Assembly: GCA_965246805.1 (NCBI GenBank)
Contig: CBDFFO010000003.1
Location: 248,001-312,000, forward strand
DNA from: Schlegelella_A sp965246805
GTDB lineage: Bacteria > Pseudomonadota > Gammaproteobacteria > Burkholderiales > Burkholderiaceae_C
Direction of reading: 5' to 3'
Length of the DNA: 64,000 bases
Of the stretch, positions 14,928 through 23,923 are shown piece by piece. Each line of letters starts with the position of its first letter. Position 1 is the first letter of the stretch. Made by a program: the position numbers and the translations under genes. The notes beneath the pieces are model-generated. The model was not told the DNA's origin. It did no database searches and saw nothing but the letters and a program-made list of their open reading frames with translations.

Positions 14928-16210
14928 CCCACGTGGCGCTCGATCCGGTCGATCCGCTCGACCCGCGCGAGACGCGCAGCGCCGAAGCGCGCGATCGCGA
15001 GCTGATGGCGCGCCTGCCCAAACAGGTGGCGTTCGCGCGGGCGCATGCGGGCGCGTTCGGCGACACGTTGCGTGGCGTCGACGCCGACCGCATCGACTCC
15101 CGGGCGACGCTGACGCAACTGCCCGTCGTTCGCAAGAGCGAGCTGTTGAAGAGGCAGCTGGCCACGCGCGACCACGATGTGTTCGGCGGCTTCGCGACGA
15201 TCGGCTTCGGCACTTCGTTCGATCCCGCGCGCCGCGCCGGCCGCGTGTTCGCGTCACCCGGCACGATCTATGAGCCGGAAGGCCACGCGCCCGACTACTG
15301 GCGCATGGCGCGTGCGTTGCGCGCCGCCGGCTTTCGCGCCGGCGACCTCGTGCACAACAGCTTCAGCTACCACTTCACGCCGGCCGGCCTGATGATGGAT
15401 GGCGCGGCGCGGTCGCTCGGCTGCGCAGTGTTCCCCGGCGGCATCGGCCAGACCGAGCAGCAGGTGCGTGCGGCCGCCGAACTAAGGCCCGCGTGCTACG
15501 TCGGCACGCCGGGTTTTCTCAAACTCATGCTCGAGAAGGCGGACGAAATCGGCATCCCGTTGCCGTCGATCCGCCGGGCATCGGTCGGCGGCGAGGCATT
15601 TCCGCCCGCGCTGCGCGATTGGTTCCTGGCGCGCGGCGTGGCGGCATATCAAAGCTATGGCACGGCCGACCTCGGTCTCATCGCATACGAGACCTCCGCG
15701 CGCCAAGGCCTGGTCGTCGATGAAGACGTGATCGTCGAGATCGTGCGGCCGGGCACCGGCGACGTCGTGGCCGAAGGCGAGGTCGGCGAAGTCGTCGTCA
15801 CCACGTTCAACCCCGATTACCCGCTGATCCGCTTCGGCACCGGCGACCTCTCGGCCGTTCTCGCCGGCGCATGCCCGAGCGGCCGCACCAACACACGCAT
15901 CAAGGGCTGGCTCGGCCGCGCCGATCAGACGACCAAGGTGCGCGGCATGTTCGTGCACCCCGCGCAGGTGGCCGACATCGTCGGGCGCCATCCCGGGATC
16001 GGCAAGGCAAGGCTAGTCGTGAGCGGCGAGCTGGCCGACGACCGGATGCTGCTGACGATCGAAGTCGCTGCACCGGACGACGGTCTCGCAGAACGCGTCG
16101 CCACCTCGATCCGTGACGTCACCAAGCTGCGCGGTGAAGTTTGCTTCGCCGCGCCAGGCTCGCTGCCCAACGACGGCAAGGTGATCGAGGACGCCCGTCG
16201 CTACGACTGA
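14924..16210 (+). CDS. Phenylacetate-CoA ligase-like (PaaK family) adenylate-forming enzyme
   Basis: About 428 residues. PaaK-like features are the short size, the early LMARLPKQVAFARAHAGAFG, TLTQLPVVRKSELLKRQ, the mid-domain SYHFTPAGLMMDGAARSLGC, VGGEAFPPALRDWF, AYQSYGTADLGLIAYE, and the C-terminal GRADQTTKVRGMFVHPAQVA. The usual SSGTTG P-loop is replaced by FASPGTIYEPEG, as in the relaxed PaaK relatives. It should activate an aromatic or related carboxylate to its CoA ester in the cytoplasm. ATG 14924 overlaps the previous stop; a longer frame upstream is shadow. A strong terminator follows, marking the end of the operon. Confidence 0.82.
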   Translation: MTHVALDPVDPLDPRETRSAEARDRELMARLPKQVAFARAHAGAFGDTLRGVDADRIDSRATLTQLPVVRKSELLKRQLATRDHDVFGGFATIGFGTSFDPARRAGRVFASPGTIYEPEGHAPDYWRMARALRAAGFRAGDLVHNSFSYHFTPAGLMMDGAARSLGCAVFPGGIGQTEQQVRAAAELRPACYVGTPGFLKLMLEKADEIGIPLPSIRRASVGGEAFPPALRDWFLARGVAAYQSYGTADLGLIAYETSARQGLVVDEDVIVEIVRPGTGDVVAEGEVGEVVVTTFNPDYPLIRFGTGDLSAVLAGACPSGRTNTRIKGWLGRADQTTKVRGMFVHPAQVADIVGRHPGIGKARLVVSGELADDRMLLTIEVAAPDDGLAERVATSIRDVTKLRGEVCFAAPGSLPNDGKVIEDARRYD

Positions 16211-16230
16211 TCCACCGACGCCACGAGCGA

Positions 16231-16259
16231 AAAAAAAGCCCCGCGCGGCGGGGCTTTTT
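16231..16259. terminator. Bidirectional factor-independent terminator
   Basis: Perfect stem GCCCCGC (16238-16244) / GCGGGGC (16248-16254) with loop GCG, A7 upstream and T5 downstream. It therefore works on both strands: it ends the liv/CoA-ligase operon on the plus strand and the Bug receptor gene on the minus strand. Confidence 0.92.
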
Positions 16260-16273
16260 CAGAAGGTGAGAGC

Positions 16274-17254
16274 TCAGGTGTCGAGCTTCACATCCGCGTC
16301 CTTCACGACCTTAGCCCACTTGATGATCTCGGTGTGGATGAACTGCCCGAACTTCTCGCTCGTGCCGCCGCCGTCTTCGGCGCCGTACTGATCGAGCCGC
16401 TCCTGCACATCGGGCATCGCGAGCACCGTGTTCACGTCGGCGTTGATCTTCTGCTGAATCGCATTCGGTAATTTAGCCGGGCCGACGAGCCCGTACCAGG
16501 TGGTCGCTTCGAAGCCGGGAAAGCCTTGCTCGTCCATCGTCGGCACGCTCGGGTGGCCCTTGGCGCGCTTCAGCCGCGTCTGCGCGATCGCGAGCACCTT
16601 GCCGCTCTTCACGTGCGGCGTCGCGGCCGTCATGGTCTCGAAGCTGTACTGGATCTGGCCCCCCATCAGGTCGGTGAGCAGCGGGCCGCTGCCCTTGTAA
16701 GGGATGTGCAACGCGTCGACCTTGGCCTGCAGCTTGAACATTTCGAGCGCGAGGTGCTGCGCCGAGCCGGCACCGGCTGAGCCGAACGTGATGCGGCCCG
16801 GATTCGCCTTGCAGAGCGCGACGATGTCCTTCACCGTCTTCGCCGGTTGCGACGGATTCGCGATCAGCAGGTTCGGCGTGACGCCGACCAGCGCAATGGG
16901 CACGAAATCTTTCTCGGCGTTGTAGCGCAGCTTCGGCTGCAGGCTCGGCGCGAGCGCGTGGCTGTTGATATGCGCCATCAGCAGCGTGTAGCCATCGCTC
17001 GGCTGCAAGGCTTCGTAGTCGGCGGCGATCACGCCGGCCGCACCCGCCCTGTTGTCGACGATCACTGTCTGGCCCCACATGCCGGTCAGCTTCTGGCCGA
17101 CGACTCGTGCGAGCGCGTCGGTGCCGCCGCCCGGCGGAAAGCCGACGACGATGCGCACCGGCCCCGTCGGCCAGGCACCTTGCGCCCGCAACTGTGATAC
17201 GCCGATCGTGGCGGCGGCGCCAGCGGCGGCCTTGAGAACTGAACGTCGTTGCAT
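16274..17254 (-). CDS. Bug/TctC-family tripartite tricarboxylate transporter substrate-binding protein
   Basis: 326-residue periplasmic receptor of the Bug (TctC) family, which binds small carboxylates. The start is the ATG giving MQRRSVLKAAAGAAATIGVS; RRSVLK is a twin-arginine-like export motif, with cleavage near LRAQGA. Typical strings are RIVVGFPPGGGTDALARVVG, VDNRAGAAGVIAADYEAL, HIPYKGSGPLLTDLMGGQIQ and GLVGPAKLPNAIQQKINAD. The upstream CCGGAG is the ribosome binding site. No TctA/TctB membrane genes occur in the window, so this is an orphan receptor, common in Burkholderiales. Confidence 0.9.
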   Translation of the reverse strand: MQRRSVLKAAAGAAATIGVSQLRAQGAWPTGPVRIVVGFPPGGGTDALARVVGQKLTGMWGQTVIVDNRAGAAGVIAADYEALQPSDGYTLLMAHINSHALAPSLQPKLRYNAEKDFVPIALVGVTPNLLIANPSQPAKTVKDIVALCKANPGRITFGSAGAGSAQHLALEMFKLQAKVDALHIPYKGSGPLLTDLMGGQIQYSFETMTAATPHVKSGKVLAIAQTRLKRAKGHPSVPTMDEQGFPGFEATTWYGLVGPAKLPNAIQQKINADVNTVLAMPDVQERLDQYGAEDGGGTSEKFGQFIHTEIIKWAKVVKDADVKLDT

Positions 17255-17395
17255 GTCAACTCCGGAGGAACGGTGAATGGGCGCATCGGCGCCGAGCGAA
17301 GGCTGAAGCAGCAATCGGGCAGGTAGCTGTCGCGGCGCTGTCGAATGGTTCCGCAGGGACGAGATTCGTCCGCGGCAACGACGCGTGGCGGGTCA

Positions 17396-18634
17396 TCAGG
17401 CTGCCGCCTTCAACGGCTGCTGCACCGCATGCGACGCGAAATAGTCCATCCCGGCCTGAACGCCGCTGCCGGCAATCTTGATGCCGGCGAGCTTCAGACC
17501 CATTTCGACGCCCGCCAACGCCGCGATCAGCGTCAGGTCGTTGCAATCGCCGAGGTGGCCGATACGGAACATGCGGCCCTTGACGCGGCCAAGGCCGGTG
17601 CCGAGCGAAAGGTCGAAGCGTTCGTGGATGAGCTTGCGGAGCGCATCGGCGTCGACCCCGACCGGCGTGATCACGCCGGTCAGCACCGGCGAATACACCG
17701 AAGGGTCGTCGCACTGGATCGGCAAGCCCCAGGCGTGCACCGCGCCGCGCACCGCAGCGGCCCAGCGCTCATGCCGCGCGAACACCGCGTCGAGACCCTG
17801 ATCGAGGATCATGTCCAGCGCTTCCGCAAGACCGTACAGCAGGTTGGTGTTCGGCGTCGACGGCCAGTAGCCGGATCGGTTCATCTCGACGATCTCGTCC
17901 CAGGCCCAGAAGGCCTTCGGCAGCTTCGCCGACTTGCTCGCTTCGATCGCTTTCGGCGACAGCGCATTGAAGGCGATGCCGGGCGGCAGCATCAGGCCCT
18001 TCTGCGAACCGCTGATGCTGACGTCGACCCCCCACTCCTCGTGGCGGAAGTCGGCGCAGCCGAGGCCGGAGATGGTGTCGACCATCAGCAGCGCAGGGTG
18101 GCCGGCTTCGTCGATCGCCCGGCGCACCGCGGCGATGTCGGACGTGACGCCGGTCGACGTTTCGTTGTGCACCACGCACACCGCCTTGATCGCGTGGGCC
18201 TTGTCCTCGCGCAACCGCGCGGCGATCGCTTCGGCCTTGACGCCGCCGCGCCAGCTGTGCGGAACGCCGGTCGCATCGAGGCCCGGTTCGGCCAGAAATT
18301 CCGGCACCAGTCCGAGCCGCACGGCCATCTTCTGCCAGAGCGTGGCGAAGTGGCCGGTCTCGTACATCAGCACCGCGTCGCCGGGGCTCATCACGTTGGC
18401 GAGCGCGGCTTCCCACGCGCCGGTGCCCGATGACGCATAGATCACGACCGGATGGCGCGTCTTGAAGATCTTCTGCATGCCCGAGATGACCTTCTTGCCG
18501 AGCACCGCAAATTCGGGGCCCCGGTGGTCGATGGTCGGCAGGCTCATCGCGCGCAGGATGCGATCCGGCACCGGGCTCGGCCCTGGAATCTGCAGGAAGT
18601 GGCGGCCGCTCGGGTGTTGGTCCAACAGGATCAT
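17396..18634 (-). CDS. Alanine/serine-glyoxylate aminotransferase family protein
   Basis: 412-residue PLP enzyme of class V aminotransferases. It likely transfers an amino group from serine or alanine to glyoxylate. Motifs are LQIPGPSPVPDRILRAM, YASSGTGAWEAALANVMSPG, VVHNETSTGVTSDIAA, LLMVDTISGLGCADF (PLP-binding Asp) and SISGSQKGLMLPPG, whose Lys holds PLP. The end RVKGRMFRIGHLGDCNDLTL is typical of serine-glyoxylate aminotransferase. ATG 18634 is preceded by TGGAG and by a TTGACA promoter element. The reverse-strand frame stays open far upstream over the neighbouring oxidase gene, but that extension is spurious. Confidence 0.9.
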   Translation of the reverse strand: MILLDQHPSGRHFLQIPGPSPVPDRILRAMSLPTIDHRGPEFAVLGKKVISGMQKIFKTRHPVVIYASSGTGAWEAALANVMSPGDAVLMYETGHFATLWQKMAVRLGLVPEFLAEPGLDATGVPHSWRGGVKAEAIAARLREDKAHAIKAVCVVHNETSTGVTSDIAAVRRAIDEAGHPALLMVDTISGLGCADFRHEEWGVDVSISGSQKGLMLPPGIAFNALSPKAIEASKSAKLPKAFWAWDEIVEMNRSGYWPSTPNTNLLYGLAEALDMILDQGLDAVFARHERWAAAVRGAVHAWGLPIQCDDPSVYSPVLTGVITPVGVDADALRKLIHERFDLSLGTGLGRVKGRMFRIGHLGDCNDLTLIAALAGVEMGLKLAGIKIAGSGVQAGMDYFASHAVQQPLKAAA

Positions 18635-18653
18635 GTGGGCTCCATTCGGGCGA

Positions 18654-18681
18654 AGTTTTGCATACGCCGACTCGTTGTCAA
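18654..18681 (-). promoter_or_regulatory. Putative sigma-70 promoter for the glyoxylate aminotransferase
   Basis: On the minus strand a perfect -35 TTGACA (18681-18676) is followed after 16 bp by AAAACT (18659-18654) with a TGC just before it, as in an extended -10. The start site would be ~13 bp before the ATG at 18634, leaving room for TGGAG. The -10 is weak. Confidence 0.4.
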
Positions 18682-18805
18682 GCCGGTGCCGATGATGGCC
18701 GCTCGCCAACCGCTCGAGACAATTCGCAGTCCGGTACAAGGATTTGCGCCGTTCGCCGGTGCCGCGTGGGTCCGCGAGGAACGCAATGTCGGCGATGATC
18801 TCGCG

Positions 18806-21800
18806 ATGAACGCGCCCTTGCCTGTTTCCGTGACGCGCGAAAACGCCGCGTCGACGATCTCGACCGTCGCGCGACTCGCCTCGCCCGAGACCGCACGACT
18901 CGCGAAGCGCCTGGCCGACGAAACAGAAGGCGAGGTGATATTCGATGCCGCCTCGCGTGGCCGGTACGCGACCGATGCATCGATTTATCAGGTGATGCCG
19001 ATCGGTGTCTTCGTGCCGCGCACGACGGCCGACTTGACGCTGGCGATCGACATCGCGCGCGATGCGCACGCGCCGGTGCTCGCGCGCGGTGGTGGTACTT
19101 CGCAATGCGGGCAGACGACCGGCGCGGCACTCGTCATCGACGGCAGCAAGCATCTGCGCCGAGTGCTCGCGCTCGACGTGGCCGCGATGACCGTCGATGT
19201 CGAACCCGGCATCGCGCTCGACGCGCTCAACGTGCAGTTGAAAAAGCACCACGTCTGGTTCCCGGTCGACGTGTCGACCAGCGCACAAGCCACGATCGGC
19301 GGCATGGCCGGCAACAACTCGTGCGGCTCGCGCTCGATCGCCTACGGCAACATGGTGCACAACGTGCTCGGCATCGATGCGTTGCTGAGCGACGGCAGCG
19401 CGGTCTCGTTCGGCCCAATCGCGATGCTCGGAGCGAAGGAACGCGCGATCGCCGACGACGTGAAGCGGCTCGCGCTCTCGCTGCACGACGAGATCGAGGC
19501 GCGCTGGCCGAAGGTGTTGCGCCGGGTCGCCGGCTACAACCTCGACATTTTCGAGCCGCAGAGCGAACGACCGTACACGAAAGACGGCAGCGTCAACCTC
19601 GCCCATCTGCTGGTCGGGAGCGAGGGAACTCTGGCGATCACGAAGCGGTTGAAGCTGGAGCTCTCGACTTTGCCCCGCCACAAGGTGCTCGGCGTCGTCA
19701 ACTTCCCGACCTTTCACGCCGCGATGGATTCGGCGCAGCATCTCGTGAAGCTCGGCCCGACGGCGGTCGAGCTGGTCGACCGCGTGATGATCGAACTCGC
19801 GCGAACCAACCCGGCCTTCAGGTCGACGATGGAAGCCGCGTTGATCGGCGCGCCTGCGGCGATTCTCTTGGTCGAGTTCGCCGGCGACGATCGCTCCGAG
19901 CTTTTGCGCCGCTTGCAGCAACTGGTCGAACTGGTCGGTGAACTCGGCTTGCCCAATGCGGTTGTCGAGATGCCCGACGAAGCGCCGCAGAAAGCGCTCT
20001 GGGAAGTGCGCAAGGCCGGCCTCAACATCATGATGAGCCTGAAGGGCGACGGCAAGCCCGTGAGCTTCATCGAAGACTGCGCGGTGCCGCTCGTGCACCT
20101 GGCCGAGTACACCGATGCGCTCACCGAGGTGTTCGAGCGCCACGGCACGCATGGCACCTGGTACGCCCACGCCTCGGTCGGCACGCTGCACGTGCGGCCC
20201 ATCCTCGACATGCGGCGGGGTGGCGCGAAGCGCATGCGGGAGATCGCAGACGAAGCGGCTGCGCTGGTGCGCAAATACAAGGGCGCGTTCAGCGGCGAGC
20301 ACGGCGACGGCCTCTGCCGCGGCGAATGGATCCGCTGGCAGTTCGGGCCGAAGATCGACGACGCGCTGCGCGTGATCAAGCAGACGCTCGACCCGATCGG
20401 TCTGTTGGCTCCGAACCGCATCATCGACCCGCCGAAGATGGACGATGCCCGGCTCTTCCGCTACGGGCCCGGCTACAAGACCATCGCGCTCAAGCCTTTC
20501 CTCGACTGGTCGGCGTGGGACGTGCAAAACGATCCAGCGACCGAACAGACGACGGCACCCGGCACCGGCGGCGACGCGAGCGGCGGGCTCTCGAAGGCGG
20601 TCGAGATGTGCAACAACAACGGCCACTGCCGCAAGTTCGACGCCGGCACGATGTGCCCGAGTTTTCGCGTCACGCGCGACGAGCAGCACGTGACCCGCGG
20701 TCGCGCCAACACGCTGCGGCTCGCGCTGTCGGGCCAGCTCGAAGGCGGCGACGCGGCCTTGCCGCTGGCGAGCGACGCGGTCCACGACGCACTCTCCCTC
20801 TGCGTCGGCTGCAAAGGCTGCAAGCGCGATTGCCCGACCGGCGTCGACATGGCGCGCATGAAGATTGAGGCGACCGCGCAGCGCAAGGCCAAAGTGGGTT
20901 TCTCTTGGCGCGACCGTGTGATCGCGCACCTGCCCGACTACGCGCGCATGATGAGCCGCATCCCTTGGTTGCCGAACCTGCGCAACCGCTCGACGTGGCT
21001 CGCAAAGCTCTCCGAGCGTTGGCTCGGCCTCTCGGCAGAGCGTTCTTTGCCGGCGTGGCGGAGCGACACCTTCGATCGCGTGGCCCCGACCTTGAACCTC
21101 GCGAGCCGCGAATCGGTGCTCGCCGCCGCACGTCCGGTGGTGCTGTTCGTCGACACCTTCAGCGCGTACTTCGACACCGAGAACGCCGTCGCCGCGGTGC
21201 GCGTGCTGCAAGCGGCTGCGTACACGGTTCACGTCGCCGCTCCGGCCAGCGGCGCGCTCTGCTGTGGCCGGACCTACCTCGCCGCCGGCATGCCCGAGCG
21301 CGCGAAAGCGAAAGCGCGCGAGATGCTCGATGCGATGCTGCCTTTCGCCGCACGCGACATCGCGATCGTCGGCCTCGAACCGTCGTGCCTCTTCACGCTG
21401 CGCGACGAGATGACGACGATGGGCTTCGGCAGCGACGCTAACACCGTCGCGTCGAAGGCGGTGCTGCTCGAGGAGTTCATCACCGACGAGGTCAACGCTG
21501 GCCGCTTCAAGCTTTCGTTGAAGCCTTCGACGCGTTCCATCCTGGTCCATGGCCATTGCCACCAGAAGGCGTTCGGCGCGATGCCGGCCGTGATGTCGGC
21601 ACTGAAGCTCATCCCGGGCGCCGACCCGAATCTCATCGAAAGCTCGTGCTGTGGCATGGCGGGCAGCTTCGGCTACGAGGTCGAGCACCACGCGGTGTCG
21701 ATGCAGATGGCCGAGCTGAGCCTGCTGCCAGCGATCCGCGAGGCGCCCGATGCGTGGCTGGTGGCCGACGGAACCAGCTGCCGGCACCAAATCGCCGATG

Positions 21801-21856
21801 GCACGCAGCGCGAAGCCAGGCACGTCGCCCGCGTCCTGGCCGACCACATGCTGTAA
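18806..21856 (+). CDS. FAD-linked, Fe-S-containing 2-hydroxyacid dehydrogenase (YdiJ-like)
   Basis: 1016-residue fused flavoprotein. The N-terminal FAD-binding type 4 (PCMH) domain has VPRTTADLTLAIDIARDAHA, ARGGGTSQCGQTTG and ATIGGMAGNNSCGSRSIAYG. A C-terminal FAD-linked oxidase domain (GAFSGEHGDGLCRGEWIRWQ) follows. Next come Fe-S cysteines (CNNNGHCRKFDAGTMCPSF, then CVGCKGCKRDCP) and a CCG domain (GHCHQKAF, ESSCCGMAGSFGYE). The length matches E. coli YdiJ, which oxidises D-2-hydroxyglutarate; D-lactate or glycolate are alternatives. ATG 18806 gives MNAPLPVSVTREN. It is divergent from the glyoxylate aminotransferase, which fits glycolate/glyoxylate or hydroxyacid metabolism (inference). Confidence 0.88.
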   Translation: MNAPLPVSVTRENAASTISTVARLASPETARLAKRLADETEGEVIFDAASRGRYATDASIYQVMPIGVFVPRTTADLTLAIDIARDAHAPVLARGGGTSQCGQTTGAALVIDGSKHLRRVLALDVAAMTVDVEPGIALDALNVQLKKHHVWFPVDVSTSAQATIGGMAGNNSCGSRSIAYGNMVHNVLGIDALLSDGSAVSFGPIAMLGAKERAIADDVKRLALSLHDEIEARWPKVLRRVAGYNLDIFEPQSERPYTKDGSVNLAHLLVGSEGTLAITKRLKLELSTLPRHKVLGVVNFPTFHAAMDSAQHLVKLGPTAVELVDRVMIELARTNPAFRSTMEAALIGAPAAILLVEFAGDDRSELLRRLQQLVELVGELGLPNAVVEMPDEAPQKALWEVRKAGLNIMMSLKGDGKPVSFIEDCAVPLVHLAEYTDALTEVFERHGTHGTWYAHASVGTLHVRPILDMRRGGAKRMREIADEAAALVRKYKGAFSGEHGDGLCRGEWIRWQFGPKIDDALRVIKQTLDPIGLLAPNRIIDPPKMDDARLFRYGPGYKTIALKPFLDWSAWDVQNDPATEQTTAPGTGGDASGGLSKAVEMCNNNGHCRKFDAGTMCPSFRVTRDEQHVTRGRANTLRLALSGQLEGGDAALPLASDAVHDALSLCVGCKGCKRDCPTGVDMARMKIEATAQRKAKVGFSWRDRVIAHLPDYARMMSRIPWLPNLRNRSTWLAKLSERWLGLSAERSLPAWRSDTFDRVAPTLNLASRESVLAAARPVVLFVDTFSAYFDTENAVAAVRVLQAAAYTVHVAAPASGALCCGRTYLAAGMPERAKAKAREMLDAMLPFAARDIAIVGLEPSCLFTLRDEMTTMGFGSDANTVASKAVLLEEFITDEVNAGRFKLSLKPSTRSILVHGHCHQKAFGAMPAVMSALKLIPGADPNLIESSCCGMAGSFGYEVEHHAVSMQMAELSLLPAIREAPDAWLVADGTSCRHQIADGTQREARHVARVLADHML

Positions 21857-21968
21857 GCAGGTACCGCCACGCCGCAGAGACCCGCGCCATTGGCATGGTT
21901 TCCGCCCATGGCGAAACAGCCGTGGATGCCGACAATCGCGCCCATTCAATGCTCGGAGATCTTGTCAC

Positions 21969-22940
21969 GTGAAAAAACTTCTGCTCGCCGCCACCGCCAT
22001 GCTCGTCGGGCTGTCCGCCCACGCCGAATACCCCGACAAGCCGATCACCGTCGTCGTTCCGTTCGCTGCCGGAGGCCCGACCGACAAGGTCGCTCGCGAC
22101 CTTGCAGAGGCCATGAGAAAGCCCCTCGGCGGCGTCTCCATCGTCATCGACAACTCGGGCGGCGCGGGCGGCACGCTCGGTGCGACCAAGGTCGCGCGCG
22201 CGTCGAATGACGGCTACACGCTGCTGTTGCACCACATCGGCATCAGCACCGCACCGGCGCTCTATCGCAACCTTTCGTACAAGACGCTCGACGACTTTGA
22301 GTACCTCGGCATGATCAACGAGGTGCCGATGACCGTGATCGGTAAGCCTTCGCTGCCGGCCAACAACTATGCCGACCTCACGAAGTGGATGGCCGCGAAC
22401 AAGGGCAAGATCAACCTCGCCAACGCCGGCATCGGTGCAGCGTCGCACCTGTGCGGCTTGCTGTTCCAGCAAGCCGTCAAGGTCGAGATGACGACGGTGC
22501 CTTACAAGGGAACGGGTCCAGCGATGACCGATCTGCTCGGCGGCCAGGTCGACATCATGTGCGACCAGACCACCAACACCAGCGCGCAGATCGAAGGCGG
22601 CAAGGTGAAGGCGTTCGGCGTCACCACGCTCCATCGACTCACCACACCGGGTTTGAAGACCCTTCCGACGCTCGACGAGCAGGGCCTGAAGGGTTTCAAC
22701 GTGACCGTCTGGCACGGGCTCTATGCGCCCAAGGGCACGCCCAAACCAATTCTCGACAAGCTGAACGCCGCGCTGAAGCTCGCGCTAAAGGACCCGGACT
22801 TCGTCAAGCGTGAAGAAGCCCTCGGCGCCGTGATCATCACCGACGCCCGACTCAACCCGGCCGAACACAAGAAATTCGTCGAGTCGGAGATCGCCAAGTG
22901 GTCGCCGATCATCAAGGCGGCAGGGCAATACGCTGACTGA
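21969..22940 (+). CDS. Bug/TctC-family substrate-binding protein
   Basis: 323-residue periplasmic receptor. GTG 21969 begins the signal peptide MKKLLLAATAMLVGLSAHAE (initiator written as Met), with cleavage after AHA. Bug-family strings are YPDKPITVVVPFAAGGPTDK, VIDNSGGAGGTLGATKVARA, VPYKGTGPAMTDLLGGQVDI, TLDEQGLKGFNVTVWHGLYA and PKGTPKPILDKLNAALKLAL. It lies ~110 bp after the FAD/Fe-S dehydrogenase in the same direction, so the ligand may be a hydroxyacid handled by that enzyme (inference). No tctAB genes are near. Confidence 0.9.
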   Translation: MKKLLLAATAMLVGLSAHAEYPDKPITVVVPFAAGGPTDKVARDLAEAMRKPLGGVSIVIDNSGGAGGTLGATKVARASNDGYTLLLHHIGISTAPALYRNLSYKTLDDFEYLGMINEVPMTVIGKPSLPANNYADLTKWMAANKGKINLANAGIGAASHLCGLLFQQAVKVEMTTVPYKGTGPAMTDLLGGQVDIMCDQTTNTSAQIEGGKVKAFGVTTLHRLTTPGLKTLPTLDEQGLKGFNVTVWHGLYAPKGTPKPILDKLNAALKLALKDPDFVKREEALGAVIITDARLNPAEHKKFVESEIAKWSPIIKAAGQYAD

Positions 22941-22976
22941 CCCCAGTCTTTCCTCGCCCGCGCCGCGCCCGACGCG

Positions 22977-23918
22977 TCAGTTCGTCGCCGCGGCGTTTTC
23001 ATGGCGCTGCTGGCCGACCGGCTCTACGTTGGTCGGCAGCAGCTGAATTGACGCGCGGATGCCGTCGACGTCGTTCATCAGCGCGGCTTCGACATCGCCG
23101 CGCATCGTCGCCGCTTTGCCGAGCGTCCAGGTCGCCGGCACGTGCATGTGCAGATCGACGAAGCGGCTCCTGCCCGAGCGGCGTGTCACGATGTCGTCGA
23201 AGCGGATCTCGTGGTGCGCGAAGCGCGCTAGCGTGGCGTCGATCTGTTCACGCACGTCTCGTTCGAGCGCCGTATCCATCAAGCCTTCGACCGAGCGCCA
23301 GGCGAGGTGCGCGCCTTCGCGCAGGATGTTCAGCGCGACGCCGATCGCGATCAACGGGTCGAGCCAGAGCCACCCCGTGAGGTGCACCAGAAGGAGGCCG
23401 ACGACAACGCCACCTGAGGTCCACACGTCGGTGTAGAGGTGGCGGGCATCGGCTTCGAGGGCGACCGACCGGTGCAGGCGCGACGCGGCCATCATGCGCC
23501 ACGCGAGCGCCGCGTTGCAGAGCGAACTCAGCACGGTGAACGCGATGCCCCAACCGATGGCCTCGAGCGCGCGCGGCGCCATCAGCCGGAGCACCGCCGC
23601 CCAGATGATCGCGGTCGCGGCGCCGACGATCAGCAGGCCTTCGAAGCCGCTCGAGAAGTACTCGGCCTTGGTGTGCCCGAACGGGTGGTCGTCGTCGGCC
23701 GGGCGCGCGGCGATGACGACCATCGCCAGCGCGAAGAGCGCGGCCGCCAGGTTGACGAACGACTCCATCGCGTCGGCCAGCAAGCCGACGGACGCGGTGA
23801 GCCACCATGCGAACGACTTCATCGTGATGGTGACGAGCGCGACCACCACCGACAGCTGCAGCAGCCTGCGGATCGCGCGCGCGGCGCCGGTCGGCGGGGC
23901 GATCGTCGCGCCTGCCAC
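22977..23918 (-). CDS. Cation diffusion facilitator (CDF) metal exporter
   Basis: About 313-residue inner-membrane metal/proton antiporter. Metal-site patterns are GLLADAMESFVNLAAA in helix II and ALEADARHLYTDVWTSGGV (HxxxD) in helix V; the linker HPFGHTKAEYFSSGFEGLLI is a CDF signature. Roughly six membrane segments are followed by a cytoplasmic C-terminal domain (VDLHMHVPATWTLGKAATM). I use GTG 23918; a TTG at 23927 would overlap the tyrS stop. The gene follows tyrS directly on the same strand. The ending (EPVGQQRHENAAATN) is short and polar. The metal cannot be assigned from sequence alone. Confidence 0.88.
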   Translation of the reverse strand: MAGATIAPPTGAARAIRRLLQLSVVVALVTITMKSFAWWLTASVGLLADAMESFVNLAAALFALAMVVIAARPADDDHPFGHTKAEYFSSGFEGLLIVGAATAIIWAAVLRLMAPRALEAIGWGIAFTVLSSLCNAALAWRMMAASRLHRSVALEADARHLYTDVWTSGGVVVGLLLVHLTGWLWLDPLIAIGVALNILREGAHLAWRSVEGLMDTALERDVREQIDATLARFAHHEIRFDDIVTRRSGRSRFVDLHMHVPATWTLGKAATMRGDVEAALMNDVDGIRASIQLLPTNVEPVGQQRHENAAATN

Positions 23919-23923
23919 GTCGA

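Noticed and set aside
17396..21949. A minus-strand frame open for ~1517 codons, covering the FAD/Fe-S dehydrogenase
   Set aside because: Only its last 412 codons match a family (glyoxylate aminotransferase). The rest is Arg/Ala/His-rich and lies antisense to a well-supported gene, a usual effect of high-GC codon use.
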